Assembly: GCF_937616625.2 (NCBI RefSeq)
Contig: NC_065570.1
Coordinates: forward strand, 2,800,001-2,864,000
DNA: 64,000 nucleotides
Reading direction: 5' to 3'
Source: Mercurialis annua
Lineage: Eukaryota; Streptophyta; Magnoliopsida; Malpighiales; Euphorbiaceae
In this document: in pieces, positions 10,451-21,240 of the stretch
Layout: each line of letters starts with the position of its first letter
How positions within the stretch are numbered: the first letter of the stretch is position 1
Translations under genes and position numbers: made by a program
Notes under the pieces: generated by a model
The model's input: only the letters and a program-made list of their open reading frames with translations
Told to the model about the DNA's origin: nothing
The model's database searches: none

Positions 10451-11057
10451 GAAAGGAAAATGACCCATCATCGGTAACGACTTCATGTCTTACCAGATGG
10501 CGTCAAATCTATCTTTAATATTATGTATGCCGTCTTTTTATCAATAAAAGTTCAATTTTCCTACTATATGATTAGTCAGACAAACCAATAAAGAAATAAA
10601 AATCAATAACAGCCACGAATGATTAAATCAAAGATGAAAGATGAAAAAATAAGTTAAAGATCAAACTCAAGAAAGGCAAAATCACCAAACAAGGCGAATC
10701 AACACGAAAGGGCTGATAGCCAAGAAAATGAGTTTAAATTAACTCAAGGCAAATCGCCAAACAAGGCAAATCGCCACAAAAGGCGGATAGCCAAGAAAAA
10801 CGAGTTTAAATTAACTCAGAAAAGGCAAATCGCCAAAAAAGAGTTTAGATTAACTCGAAATAAAAACAAAAATAAAAGAGTTTAGATTAACTCTATAAAA
10901 AAAAAAAGCAACGCCAAGAACAGGGTTTAGAATAACCCTCGAGGCAAGACAAGTACATAAACAAAAAACTGATATAAGGCAAAAGCGCACTTTCGAAGAA
11001 GCACGAAGAAAATATATTCATAAATTGCGAATTACGAAAATACAATAAAAAGAAAAA
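10451..11057. repeat. Noncoding spacer with degenerate tandem motifs
   Basis: From about 10675 to 10900 the motifs AAGGCAAATCGCCA, GATAGCCAAGAAAA and the dyad GAGTTTAAATTAACTC recur three to five times with variation. It lies between the protease remnant and the antisense gene, where the deleted pol would have been. It is repeated at 24610-25217. Confidence 0.75.
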
Positions 11058-11766
11058 CTACTGGACACGGTCCTTAGATATCTTGACAAGAAGGTCACGA
11101 GCGATGGCCTGGGGATCCAACCCATTAACTCCAGAAAGATCAATATTAGGATTCTGCTCCAGAAGTTTCCTCCCAATCGCAAGGTGATACTCGCTTATCA
11201 AAGCAGAATAAAAAGCCTTCGTATTCAGTAAACGGATGTGAAGACCTTCAACCTCCGACCTTAGCTTATCCCTCTCCCCACCAACAAGGGTATTGATCCG
11301 AATAAACTCCTCAATCTCTTGAGTCAAGTCATTGGTTTTCTTCTCGATTACTTTGACTTGGCGATCGTTAATCGCATCCTGCGCCTTAAGTTGCGCCAAA
11401 AGGGAATCATGCTCTTCCAAAGATGCCTTCAACTTCGCCCTTTCAGACTCGGAAGTCGCCAAAAGAGAAGATAGACGCTCGACCTCCTCCTCAGCACACT
11501 GGCGGCGGTCATTCAATACCAAAACAGATTGAAGAGCCTACAACACCAAAAATAGATCAATAAGGAAACAACAGAATCAAAAAAATATTATATTCAAGAA
11601 AGAAAACACTTACAGAGAAACCATGAAAACAAGCCAGATCGGAAAGCTCCTGACCCAGCCTAGAACAAAACCATGTGACATCATCAGGAATCGCCAAGGT
11701 TCGGATATATTCCGCCAACACTCTAGGATTCAGCAAACTAGCGGGATCCTGACCTTCGACCCACTG
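11058..11766 (-). pseudogene. Antisense coiled-coil gene of the Tat-like element, first copy, truncated by the Athila-like insertion
   Basis: The last exon (11537 to stop at 11058) encodes a heptad-rich helix with many E, K and L residues. A 76-bp intron (11538-11613, minus-strand GTAAGT...TTGTAG) separates it from a partial exon, 11614-11766, which is cut at the left LTR of the nested element. The 5' exons are missing here but present in the second copy at 25218-27120. The two copies are nearly identical. Confidence 0.75.
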
Positions 11767-11969
11767 TGATAGGAGTAAAATACTCCTATCTACTAGGGGA
11801 TTCTAAGGCACTTTTATGCTATTTTCAGAGTGTTTTAAGATGAATTGAGAACCTTATTACGTGTTTTACCTTTTCAGGGCATTTGAGTGTTTTAGAGCGG
11901 TTTTGGCTAAAGGAAGCGAAAGAATCGTCAAGAAAGCAAGGAAGCGAAATCTTGGAGAAGCTAGAAGCT

Positions 11970-12097
11970 TGTCTCGTTCGAGACAGACACTAGGAGAAGT
12001 GTCTCGATCGAGACAAGGCCAAGAAAAGGAGCAGTAGCTTTTGGAGAAGCTTGTCTCGATCGAGACACACTCTTTAATGAATGTCTCGATCGAGACA
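11970..12097. promoter_or_regulatory. Cluster of four TGTCTC palindromes in U3
   Basis: TGTCTCGATCGAGACA at 12000-12015, 12052-12067 and 12082-12097, with one variant (TGTCTCGTTCGAGACA) at 11970-11985. Start spacings are 30, 52 and 30 bp, a symmetric layout. Each palindrome is two inverted copies of the auxin-response core TGTCTC separated by 4 bp. The middle spacer contains GCAGTAGCTTTTGG, also found in the other clusters. The same four are present in the 3' LTR at 23056-23183. A function is inferred, not shown. Confidence 0.6.
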
Positions 12098-12205
12098 AGG
12101 GATATGATGTGGGCTCAGATTTCGAATTTTGAAGAATCAAGACTTAGGCCCACTTCCTTATTTGGCTAAACACCCATGTAATAGGATGTCTTTTATTTCC
12201 TCTTT

Positions 12206-12218
12206 GGGAGTACTATAT
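12206..12218 (+). promoter_or_regulatory. TATA box of the Athila-like LTR
   Basis: TACTATATAACCC is the best TATA motif in the LTR. Most of the 1.4-kb LTR lies downstream, giving a long R-U5 leader. Confidence 0.6.
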
Positions 12219-13187
12219 AACCCCTTTTATCTCTATTTTTAGGTCATTACCTCATTATTGTAAGAATCAACTAAAAGTAGAGAGAATTTCCTTTTGCTCT
12301 AGAGAATATTTCTAGTTTTTAGTGTTCTTGATACATTTCCAGATTTTGGGATTTATACCCACTTTAATGCAAGTTCTTATGATTCAATCTTCATTATCTT
12401 GTTTATGTTGGTGTTCTACTTTCTAATCAAGGTAATCTATCCTATTTCCATTATGCTTATTAGTCATTACCTTGTGATTAATGTTAGATTAAGTATGGTT
12501 GGCTAAACTCCTTGTTTGGGGGTTGTTAATTTAGGTTGTTAGTTGATTGGATTGGGTTTGTGATTGGCTTGTGTTTGTTTTGGCTATGTGCTCTTAATGC
12601 CTAGGTTAGTGTGATCTATTAACCTAGGATTTTGGTATAATTAATTAGGCGAGGGTCAATTAATTAGACGGAATTGATTAGTCATGAACCTAGGACCTAA
12701 TCACGCGAGAGCGGTTTAAGAATTAGGCGGTCTTTTAAGTTTGCTTGATTAATTGTAATTTGCCAGTTTAGTCGATAACTAATTATGCTAGGGCAATTTA
12801 GTTATCGGTTGATTAGTTTATTGCAATTTTCCTAGTTTTAGACTCGAGAGAGCGGAACTTAGGGTTTTCGAATAGCTTGACCCAAAACCGGCGCCATCCT
12901 ACAATCCCGACTCTAAGATACTATCAATTTAAGCTAGCAACCCTTCAACTTACCTTTATTATTGTTTCAAACTTTAAGATAATTAGTTGATTGTTTGGTT
13001 GTTATCGATAGATTAATTATTGTTTACCTTATTTTTAGTCCGTAGTTATTAAATCCAAATCATTTGTTGTTGCTTTCCGAATTGGAATTCAAGATCCGTG
13101 TTCGTTCATTTTAAACCCCTTGTCTTCGTGGGATCGATTCCGTACTTACGGATTTACTACGAGTTGGGTTTATTCTCAACAAGTTTT

Positions 13188-13205
13188 TGGCGCCGTTGCC
13201 GGGGA
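13188..13205 (+). other. Primer binding site, tRNA-Asp type
   Basis: TGGCGCCGTTGCCGGGGA begins 6 bp after the LTR end. This is the well-known Athila-type site complementary to the 3' end of plant tRNA-Asp. Confidence 0.85.
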
Positions 13206-13357
13206 CAAGGTTGCGTTTAATTGATTGAAAGTATTTTGAAATTCGGTCGAGTTAGCCTTATTTTCTATTTTTACTTTTTGTTGTTCATCTTGCGTGTTTT
13301 CGTGATTTACGCTCGGTTCTCTTGTCTTTGTTGTGTGTAGGAATCTACCCTTCGTGT

Positions 13358-13963
13358 ATGCATAATACACGACGTGCTAATCTTCCACTAGAACCTTTCC
13401 AAGAGGATCTCGGTAGTTACGAAAGAGGCGTGAGAAGAAGAGCCCGAATTCCTTTAGTTATGGAGGGTGACGGACATGATTATGAGATAGAAGAAGGATT
13501 CAATCCTCTAGTGGATGAAGGGGAACAACAATATCCACCCCCTCCTCCACTTGAGAATGTGAATCAACAAAGGCAACAAGAGCGACCAAGGGATATTCGC
13601 CCTCGGGTGCAACCGCAAGTGCAAAATCAACCGAGGCAAACTTTGGGCGAGTTCTTCTTGCCGGATGTGGATAATGCCACGTTCGGATGTTTTGCTATGC
13701 CGGTTCAAGCGGCGACCTTTGAGATCAAGCCGAGTACTATCCAACTCTTGGAGAACCGTTGTGCTTTCTTTGGGTTGAAGCATGAGGACCCAAATGCCCA
13801 TATAGCCAAGTTCTTGGGGGTCCTTAACACGTTCAAGCTTCATGGGATAACCGCGGACCAAATCAAGCTCCGGATGTTCCCTTTCTCTTTGAGGGATAAA
13901 GCTAGTTTGTGGCTTCAATCTCTACCCAATGAATCGATCCATACTTGGCGGGAGTTGGCTTAA
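13358..13963 (+). pseudogene. Gag N-terminal part of the Athila-like polyprotein, ended by a nonsense codon
   Basis: Starts at the first ATG after the primer binding site (MHNTRR) and runs 201 codons to TAA at 13961-13963. The C-terminal half is the start of an Athila gag domain (motifs FFGLKHEDPNAH, LRDKASLWLQSLP). The frame after the stop continues without interruption into the rest of gag and pol, so a single substitution explains the break. The protein from this copy would lack most of Gag. Confidence 0.85.
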
Positions 13964-14029
13964 GCTTTCCTTAACAAGTACTTTCCACATGGGAAGACAA
14001 CAAAGCTAACCAAAGACATTCTTGAGTTT

Positions 14030-17000
14030 GTGCAATTCGACGGGGAGTCGCTCTATGAAGCTTGGGAGCGCTTTAAGGATCTACAAAGGAGTGTTCCCCA
14101 TCATAAGCTTAACAAGGAGCATGTGATTCAAATTTTCTATGATGCAACGAATATCACCACTAGAGCCACTATTGATGCGGCTTCGGGGGGGTCTTTGATG
14201 CAAAAGACATATGAAGAGGCTCTTGAGTTGGTAGAAAAGTTGGCCATGGTTAGTAGCACATGGGGGCCCATGGATAGAAGAGCATCGGCTACTCAAAAGT
14301 CGGTAATGACGCTTGACCAAGTTAGAGAGATGGAAGCTATCAAGGAGAAAAATGTTTCACTTCAAGCGCAAGTGGATGCCTTAAGGAAACAAGTTGCCCC
14401 AAGAAATGCTCCGGTGGCCTATGTCCAAGTAGGATGCGAGTTTTGTGGGGATCTCAACCACTCGGGAGGCGAATGCCTAGTTACGGGGCAAAGTATGAGT
14501 GAGCAAGTGAACTACATCGGGGGTCAAAGGCAAGCCAATGATCCTTATTCCAACACTTATAACCCCGGATGGAGGAATCATCCAAATTTTGGGTGGAGAA
14601 ATCAAGAGGGGCAAGGCAATGCTCAAGGGTCAAATCAAGCGGGTTCAAACTTTCAAGGTCACAATAGACCTCCACAACAACAAGGTCCCTACCAAGGAAA
14701 TCCAAACCATGGGAACAACTATGGTGGTAGACCGCAACACCCTCCCGGTTTTCAACAACCACGGAACACGGATGAGGGAAATGTGCTTGCCAAGGTACTT
14801 GAGAAATTGGAAAAAATGGAGCAACGGGAGAAGAACCAAGCTTCCACTATTCATCATTTGGAAACTCAAATTTCTCAAATGGCAATTTCGCTTCAAGGTA
14901 GACCTCAAGGGGGATTGCCATCCACTACGGAAAACAATCCAAGAGAGCATCTTAAAGCGGTAGAGCTCCGAAGCGGGAGGAATCTTGAGAAGGCCAATGG
15001 GAAGAAGCATGTTGTAGAGGAGGATGAGCCTCAAGTGGTGATTGATGTCGCTAGCTCTAGTCAAGAACTACCTAATGCTAGTGCGGAGGTGGTTACTAAC
15101 ATCGAGGAAGCATATGTGAGACCTCCACCACCTCCACCCTTTGTTCCGAAAGTACCATTTCCAAGCCGGCTAAGGAAGGCACCGGACAACCGAAAGTTCC
15201 ATAAGTTCCTTGAGGTTTTCAAGAAACTTCAAATCAACCTTAGTTTGGCGGATGCTCTAAGAGAGATGCCCCAATACGCGAAGTTCTTGAAGGACATCAT
15301 CATGAATAAGCGTAGTTGGGAGCAAGGCGGAACAATACCCCTCACGGAGAATTGTAGTTCTATAATTCAAAGCAACCTACCAACAAAGCTAAAGGATCCA
15401 GGGAGTTTCACTATTCCTTGCACCATTGGAAATACTAATGCTATAAATTGTTTATGTGATCTTGGTGCAAGTATTAATTTGATGCCTTTGTTTCTTTTTA
15501 GGTCCTTATTTGGTGAACAACCGGTGAAGCATACCTCGATGGTGCTACAACTAGCCGATCACTCTCTCAAGAAGCCGTATGGGATAGTAGAAGATGTGCT
15601 TGTTAAGGTGGATAAATTCATCTTTCCGGTGGATTTTGTAATCTTGGACTACGCGGTGGATAAAGAGTGTCCTATGATCCTTGGCCGCCCATTCATGAAC
15701 ACCGGGCGTGCTCTTATTGATGTGCATGCCGGAAAGCTTACCTTGAGAATTGATGAGGAAACAGTGGAGTTTGATATGAGGAGGGTGATGCGGAACACCA
15801 TCGAGGAAGAAGAGTGCATGAGGGTTGATTTGTTGGATAATCTTGTGGAAGATCAATTGAAAGAGAATGTGGAAGTCATCAACCAAGGAGTTTCACGGAA
15901 TTTGGAAGAGTTTGACCACTGCAAGGGGTGTCTCGATCGAGACAGCCACCCAGAAAACTGTCTCAATCGAGACACATGTAGCACAAAAGCTACTGCCCCA
16001 AAATTTGGCCTAGTCTCGATTGAGACAGGGGTGTCTCGATCGAGACAAGGGAAAATCACTCCTTGTCTCGTTTTGGACCCCTCTGTCTCGAAAGAGACAA
16101 GCTGTAATGGGGAAATTACTGATTTTTCTCGAGTTTCAAAGGTTGTCTTCCATTCCGATGACATTGAGGGTGAGTATTCCGAAGAAGAGGAGCCAAGGCC
16201 GGAAATCTTGATAAAAGAAGGAGGAGTGACACCCCCATCTTCCGAGGTGCCACCAATTGTTGAAATGAAGCCGTTACCACTTCACCTCCGATATGCATTT
16301 GTGGGAGAAAACAGAACGCTCCCCATCATCATCTCCGATAAGCTTTCAAAAGAGCAAGAGAAAAGGGTTGTTCAAGTAGTGAAGAGTCATGTGTTGGCCA
16401 TGGGATGGCAAATTTCCGACATCCGAGGGATAAGCCCTCAAGTTGTGATGCACAAGATTCATCTTGAAGACGAGTCGAAGAGATCAACTCAAAGGCAAAG
16501 GAGATTGAATCCAAATATGAAGGAAGTTGTGCACAAAGAGATTGTCAAGCTCCTCGACGCCGGGATAATCTACCCTATTTCGGATAGTGGGTGGGTTAGC
16601 CCGATTCAATGCGTGCCTAAAAAGGGAGGTATAACGGTGGTGGAAAATGACAAGGGAGAGCAAATCTCCACAAGAACGGTGACCGGTTGGAGAGTATGCA
16701 TTGATTATCGAAAGCTCAACGCGGAAACCCGAAAAGATCACTTTCCGCTACCATTTATCGATCAAATGTTGGAGAGAGTAGCGGGTCACAAGTTTTACTG
16801 TTTCCTCGACGGGTACTCCGGATACAACCAAATATTAATTCTCCCGGAAGACCAAGAGAAGACGACCTTCACATGCCCCTACGGTACCTTCGCATACCGC
16901 CGGATGCCTTTTGGTCTATGCAACGCACCCGCTACATTCCAAAGATGCATGACCTCAATCTTCAATGATATGATTGAAGATATTATGGAGGTGTTTATGG

Positions 17001-19156
17001 ATGACTTTTCCGTCTTTGGGGATTCTTTTGACAAGTGCTTGGTGAATCTTGAACGCGTATTGAAACGGTGTGAGGAAGCAAATTTGGTACTTAATTGGGA
17101 GAAGTGCCATTTCATGGTTGAAGAAGGTATTGTGCTCGGGCACAAGATTTCCGAGAAAGGTATTGAGGTGGATAGAGCTAAGACGGAGGTAATCGAGAGG
17201 TTGGTTGCCCCGATCACGGTGAAGGGAGTCCGGGCATTTTTAGGCCATGCGGGTTTTTACCGGCGATTCATTAAGGACTTCTCATCTATTGCAAGACCGT
17301 TGACGAATCTCCTAGTGAAGGATGCCCCATTTGAGTTCACAAGGGAGTGTTGTGAGGCGTTTGGGAAATTGAAGGAAGCACTTGTGACCGCTCCGATCAT
17401 TTCAACTCCGGATTGGAGTTTACCTTTTGAGCTCATGTGCGATGCAAGTGACCAAGCTCTAGGGTGTGTGTTGGGGCAACGTAAGGAGAAGCGAGTCCAT
17501 GTGATTTATTATGCTAGTAGAACTTTGGCGGGGGCTCAATTGAACTACACCACCACGGAAAAAGAGATGCTCGCCGTGGTTTTTGCTCTTGATAAATTCC
17601 GGTCTTATCTACTTGGGGCCAAGACTATTGTTTTTACCGACCACGCGGCATTGAGGCATCTTTTCGCCAAGCAAGATGCAAAGCCTCGCCTAATCCGATG
17701 GATCCTATTGATGCAAGAATTTGATATTGAAATCCGGGATAAAAAGGGAACGGAAAATGTGGTTGCGGACCATCTATCAAGGCTTGAGAACCCGGAAGCA
17801 ATCCCAATTGGAGTGGAGATTAATGAACAATTCCCGGATGAAATGTTGATGGTGATCTCGGAAGTCGATACACCTTGGTATGCGGATATTGCAAACTACC
17901 TATCTTCGAATATCATGCCTCCGGATCTATCCCATCATCAAAGAAAGAAATTTTTAAGCGCTGTGAAACGATTTTTGTGGGATGAACCTTACCTATTCAA
18001 GGTATGTGGGGATGGGATGATTCGGAGGTGCGTTCCATTGAAGGAAATGATGCCAATCTTGAGCCATTGTCATGAAGCGGATTATGCCGGGCACTATGGG
18101 TCATCTAGAACCGCCGCAAGGGTTCTTGAGAGTGGGTTCTTTTGGCCGACCCTATTTCGTGATGCCAAGGACTTTGTAGGGCATTGTGACCGTTGCCAAA
18201 GGGTTGGAAACATTTCAAAACGGGATGAGATGCCATTGACCTCCATTCAAGAAGTGGAGATATTTGATGTTTGGGGGATAGACTTCATGGGGCCCTTTCC
18301 AATGTCTCACGGGAAGCTCTTCATCTTGGTATGTGTGGATTACGTGTCCAAATGGGTAGAAGCGGAGGCTTTGCCTACAAACGACGCCAAGGTTGTCCTA
18401 AGTTTTCTCAAGCATCTCGTGAATCGTTTTGGCACACCAAGAGTCATCATAAGCGATGGGGGGTCTCATTTTTGCAACCGGCAATTTGACGCCTTAATGA
18501 AGAAGTACAACGTACATCATCGAGTTGCAACTCCGTATCATCCCCAAACTAGCGGCCAAGTCGAGGTGTCCAACCGTGAGTTGAAAAGAATATTGGAAAA
18601 GACGGTGAATGGGTCTCGAAAGGATTGGTCCTTAAAGTTAGACGATGCTTTGTGGGCATACCGGACGGCTTTTAAAACACCGCTTGGTATGTCTCCTTTT
18701 CGAATTGTCTACGGAAAGGCGTGCCACTTACCGGTGGAATTAGAGCACAAGGCTTATTGGGCCATCAAAAAGTTGAATTATGATTTCAAGGCGGCGGGTG
18801 AGAAGCGCATGTTACAACTCAATGAGTTGGATGAAATCCGATTCAATGCTTATGAGAATGCTAAGCTCTATAAGGAGAAAACAAAGCGGTGGCATGATGC
18901 TCACATCTCACCCAAGACTTTTGAGGTAGGAGCCTTTGTGTTGCTCTACAATTCAAGGTTGAGATTGTTCCCGGGAAAATTAAAATCTCGGTGGAGTGGG
19001 CCTTTCAAGATTCGGCATATAGCAAACCATGGAGCTTTAGAGTTGGAAAACCAAAAGGGGGAAACGTTTAAGGTCAACGGACACCGTTGCAAGCCCTACT
19101 TGGGACCTTTGACGGATCAAATAAGCAAACAAGTCTATCTAGCCCCTCCTTCGTAA
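14030..19156 (+). CDS. Athila-like gag-pol polyprotein (remainder after the nonsense codon)
   Basis: A 1708-codon frame in phase with the upstream gag piece. From 14030: rest of gag; zinc knuckle CX2CX4HX4C starting at C136; protease D477-L-G-A; RT with FMDD (D991, D992); RNase H with LMCDASD and VFTDHAAL; integrase HHCC finger ([12 protein letters not shown]...CDRCQ) and catalytic D1418, D1476 and E1512, an exact D,D-35-E. It ends PYLGPL...APPS without a chromodomain, as expected for Athila. All catalytic residues are present. An unusual low-complexity insert at about residues 630-690 is encoded by the palindrome cluster. Products would act in cytoplasmic particles and in nuclear integration. 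Confidence 0.9.
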   Translation: MQFDGESLYEAWERFKDLQRSVPHHKLNKEHVIQIFYDATNITTRATIDAASGGSLMQKTYEEALELVEKLAMVSSTWGPMDRRASATQKSVMTLDQVREMEAIKEKNVSLQAQVDALRKQVAPRNAPVAYVQVGCEFCGDLNHSGGECLVTGQSMSEQVNYIGGQRQANDPYSNTYNPGWRNHPNFGWRNQEGQGNAQGSNQAGSNFQGHNRPPQQQGPYQGNPNHGNNYGGRPQHPPGFQQPRNTDEGNVLAKVLEKLEKMEQREKNQASTIHHLETQISQMAISLQGRPQGGLPSTTENNPREHLKAVELRSGRNLEKANGKKHVVEEDEPQVVIDVASSSQELPNASAEVVTNIEEAYVRPPPPPPFVPKVPFPSRLRKAPDNRKFHKFLEVFKKLQINLSLADALREMPQYAKFLKDIIMNKRSWEQGGTIPLTENCSSIIQSNLPTKLKDPGSFTIPCTIGNTNAINCLCDLGASINLMPLFLFRSLFGEQPVKHTSMVLQLADHSLKKPYGIVEDVLVKVDKFIFPVDFVILDYAVDKECPMILGRPFMNTGRALIDVHAGKLTLRIDEETVEFDMRRVMRNTIEEEECMRVDLLDNLVEDQLKENVEVINQGVSRNLEEFDHCKGCLDRDSHPENCLNRDTCSTKATAPKFGLVSIETGVSRSRQGKITPCLVLDPSVSKETSCNGEITDFSRVSKVVFHSDDIEGEYSEEEEPRPEILIKEGGVTPPSSEVPPIVEMKPLPLHLRYAFVGENRTLPIIISDKLSKEQEKRVVQVVKSHVLAMGWQISDIRGISPQVVMHKIHLEDESKRSTQRQRRLNPNMKEVVHKEIVKLLDAGIIYPISDSGWVSPIQCVPKKGGITVVENDKGEQISTRTVTGWRVCIDYRKLNAETRKDHFPLPFIDQMLERVAGHKFYCFLDGYSGYNQILILPEDQEKTTFTCPYGTFAYRRMPFGLCNAPATFQRCMTSIFNDMIEDIMEVFMDDFSVFGDSFDKCLVNLERVLKRCEEANLVLNWEKCHFMVEEGIVLGHKISEKGIEVDRAKTEVIERLVAPITVKGVRAFLGHAGFYRRFIKDFSSIARPLTNLLVKDAPFEFTRECCEAFGKLKEALVTAPIISTPDWSLPFELMCDASDQALGCVLGQRKEKRVHVIYYASRTLAGAQLNYTTTEKEMLAVVFALDKFRSYLLGAKTIVFTDHAALRHLFAKQDAKPRLIRWILLMQEFDIEIRDKKGTENVVADHLSRLENPEAIPIGVEINEQFPDEMLMVISEVDTPWYADIANYLSSNIMPPDLSHHQRKKFLSAVKRFLWDEPYLFKVCGDGMIRRCVPLKEMMPILSHCHEADYAGHYGSSRTAARVLESGFFWPTLFRDAKDFVGHCDRCQRVGNISKRDEMPLTSIQEVEIFDVWGIDFMGPFPMSHGKLFILVCVDYVSKWVEAEALPTNDAKVVLSFLKHLVNRFGTPRVIISDGGSHFCNRQFDALMKKYNVHHRVATPYHPQTSGQVEVSNRELKRILEKTVNGSRKDWSLKLDDALWAYRTAFKTPLGMSPFRIVYGKACHLPVELEHKAYWAIKKLNYDFKAAGEKRMLQLNELDEIRFNAYENAKLYKEKTKRWHDAHISPKTFEVGAFVLLYNSRLRLFPGKLKSRWSGPFKIRHIANHGALELENQKGETFKVNGHRCKPYLGPLTDQISKQVYLAPPS
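15929..16099. repeat. Palindrome cluster inside the pol coding frame
   Basis: TGTCTCGATCGAGACA or close variants at 15929-15944, 15959-15974, 16012-16027, 16032-16047 and 16084-16099, plus a degraded half at 16063-16070. The spacer at 15975-16011 matches the reverse complement of the LTR spacer (AGGCCAA...GCAGTAGCTTTTG), so this cluster is inverted relative to the others. It lies between protease and RT and stays in frame, encoding CLDRD, SIET and SRSRQ-type peptides. Confidence 0.85.
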
Positions 19157-19825
19157 GTCTCATGTGATGGAGCGGTCGAGCTTTCGACCGAAAACAAGCG
19201 CACTCGGGAGGCAATCCCGAGAGGTTCGATTTTTAATCCTTGTCTTTTCATTTTTTTTTAGTCAATTAATTTTAGTAGTTTAGTTGTTATTTTTTTTAAT
19301 TTTTTTCGTTGGATTTTATGCCGGGTGTGTTGTTTGTGTTGTGTAGGCTAAGAAAAGAAAAAATCGAATTCCACTCATGTATGGGTGTCTCGATCGAGAC
19401 AGTCATTAAAAGAGCTGTCTCGATCGAGACAAGAGCAGAAAAAGAGGCAGTAGCTTTTGAGCTACTAGTGTCTCGATCGAGACACACACTTACCCAGGTG
19501 TCTCGATCGAGACAATCATTAAAGGGGGGAGGATTAATTTTGTCAAACACAACCACATGGATTGATGAGGTGGCACGATCCTAGCCATTCTTGAGAAACA
19601 CAAAAGACATGGATTAATGAAGTGGCAACATCTTGGGCTTCCATTTTGAAATTGAAATTTTTCCATAAAAGCTCACCCACCACTTCATCTTCTCCATCTA
19701 TCTTAGCCATTTTTAGAAAAATTAAAGCTTCTTCATCTCTCCTCCAAGAAAATTCGGCCACCCTATAACCACCACCAAACTTCAAACAAAATACGTTTTC
19801 GGATACCCTTTTCGCCACTCTCACT
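19157..19825. other. Spacer between pol and the third ORF, with palindrome cluster
   Basis: Noncoding spacer. Four perfect TGTCTCGATCGAGACA palindromes lie at 19386-19401, 19416-19431, 19469-19484 and 19499-19514 (start spacing 30, 53, 30). The middle spacer again contains GGCAGTAGCTTTTGAG. It could serve as an internal promoter for the downstream ORF or as RNA hairpins; neither is shown. Confidence 0.8.
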
Positions 19826-21240
19826 ATGGCTCGATCCGGTAAGACCGTTAAGGAAGCCTCCACCGCACCCACCAATGCCGCCACAAGTTCAAACCCTCCC
19901 GTTCAAGAACAACCAAGGCCCAAGAGAGCTACTCGGAAGCAATCCGCCTCCGGTGCAAGAGTATTCGGACCTAACACTCCCGAGGCTCTAACAAGACGAT
20001 TTGAAACTCCATTTCAATGCCGCTCGGTAAAAGAGGGGGAGAGGTACGAAAATCTCCATTCTATGGGCATTGCCAAGCCATTTAAGATTGATTGGAAGGC
20101 TATGAAGGAATTGGGGATTGAAGCGGATGTTAAACGGCACTTGGATGTCTTGGGATTGCGTCGCTTGGCGGAAATGCCGCATGATTATGTGGAGGAACTA
20201 ACTTATGAGGTTTTCTCTACAATTAAAGTGGCGGGCGAACCGGGAGATTTTATGTTTCGGATGAGAGGAGCGGACTACTATGTTGATGCGAACACTTTGA
20301 AGACGACATTTGAAATGAGGGAGACGGGATTGACTAGTATGCCGGACGAGTTTGATGCGGATGCCGTTTGGAAGGAATTGTCGGATGAGGACTTCTATGA
20401 TCCTCACACATCCAAGGTGAACGAGGTTAAGGACACCGCTATTGTGGTGGTCCTAAAGTGGTACGGACATTCGTTCATGGGACGCAATGAGTATTCAAAA
20501 GTGGCGAAGGAGGACTTGCTTGCTTTAAATTCAATTTTGCATCCGGAGAATGAAGACATTCGGCTCAACACCGCTTTCCGTTTGAAGCATATGTTATTGG
20601 AGGTCCCGGCTAGCAAAACGAAGAAAGTGGGGTTTGGATGGATGATTTTACACCTTTTGAGAACTTGGGATCGCGGCCTCACAAATGAAGACTTGAGTCC
20701 GTGGGTAATTCACACTCCGAGGCGCCTTGGGATAGATCATTTGAAATCGGCTTCGTATGTGCACGAGGGTGCGGTGGTCCCCTATTACAAACGTGCGAGT
20801 TGGATTAATAGACATGGAACCGATGCGGCGTTAAGAGCGGAGTTTCCAAATGCGGGACAAGAAGCGGATCAACCGATTGCTAGGCCGGTGAAGGAGCGTG
20901 TGAGGAGGAAAGGAAAGGAGAAAGTGGGTGGAACATCTCAACCCGAGCAAGCCCCCGAGGGGCCCGAACCCGAGCTAGGGGGGGGCCATGGTCGACCTAT
21001 GACCATCGCTTCAATGAATTGGCGGAGGAAAATCGCCGGGCTTGGGAGGAGCAAAGATTGATGTTAGAGCGCATGGAAGCGGCGCAAAGGCGTGGAATGG
21101 CGAGACTCGAATACAAGCAAGAGCGCTTGAGAGCAAAGATGGACCGCCAAGATGAAAATTTCCGCAATTATGTGAATGGCTCGGGAATCATTTGGATTGA
21201 CACTCCACCTCAATCTCCCGCCACCCCGGACTTCGACTAG
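19826..21240 (+). pseudogene. Third ORF of the Athila-like element (ATHILA ORF-1-type protein), frameshifted at a G run
   Basis: ATG at 19826 opens 411 codons to TGA at 21059-21061. The central part (LGLRRLAEMPHDYVEELTYEVFST, MILHLLRTWDRGLT, HEGAVVPYYKRA) resembles the plant Athila ORF family; its biochemical role is unknown. After eight G at 20978-20985 the frame becomes Arg/Lys-rich without similarity. The other frame carries a plausible continuation: a charged coiled coil (ELAEENRRAWEEQ...) ending at TAG 21238-21240. I infer a one-base indel in the homopolymer. I see no signal peptide, so an env-like role is not supported. Confidence 0.75.

Larger units (their letters stand above)
10107..11766. 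repeat. 1.66-kb segment repeated at 24266-25926 (left copy)
   Basis: This segment of the Tat-like element recurs after the nested element with about five differences by eye (including one A-run indel). The right copy begins exactly where the 3' LTR of the nested element ends, at a 4-bp shared TCAA (10103-10106 and 24262-24265). It runs on past the insertion point into sequence interrupted in the left copy. Confidence 0.95.
11767..13181 (+). repeat. 5' LTR of the Athila-like element
   Basis: Begins TGATAGGAGTAAA and ends TTCTCAACA; matched base for base (two differences) by 22853-24265. Four palindromes lie at 11970-12097 and a TATA box (CTATATAACC) near 12210, so the palindromes are in U3 about 110-240 bp upstream of the TATA box. 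Confidence 0.95.

Noticed and set aside
11970..12097. CRISPR-like array of short palindromic repeats
   Set aside because: Repeats are 16 bp within an LTR promoter, only four, with conserved rather than unique spacers, in a plant genome without cas genes.
19826..21061. Envelope protein for the Athila-like third ORF
   Set aside because: No signal peptide or transmembrane segment is visible; similarity is to the Athila ORF family instead.
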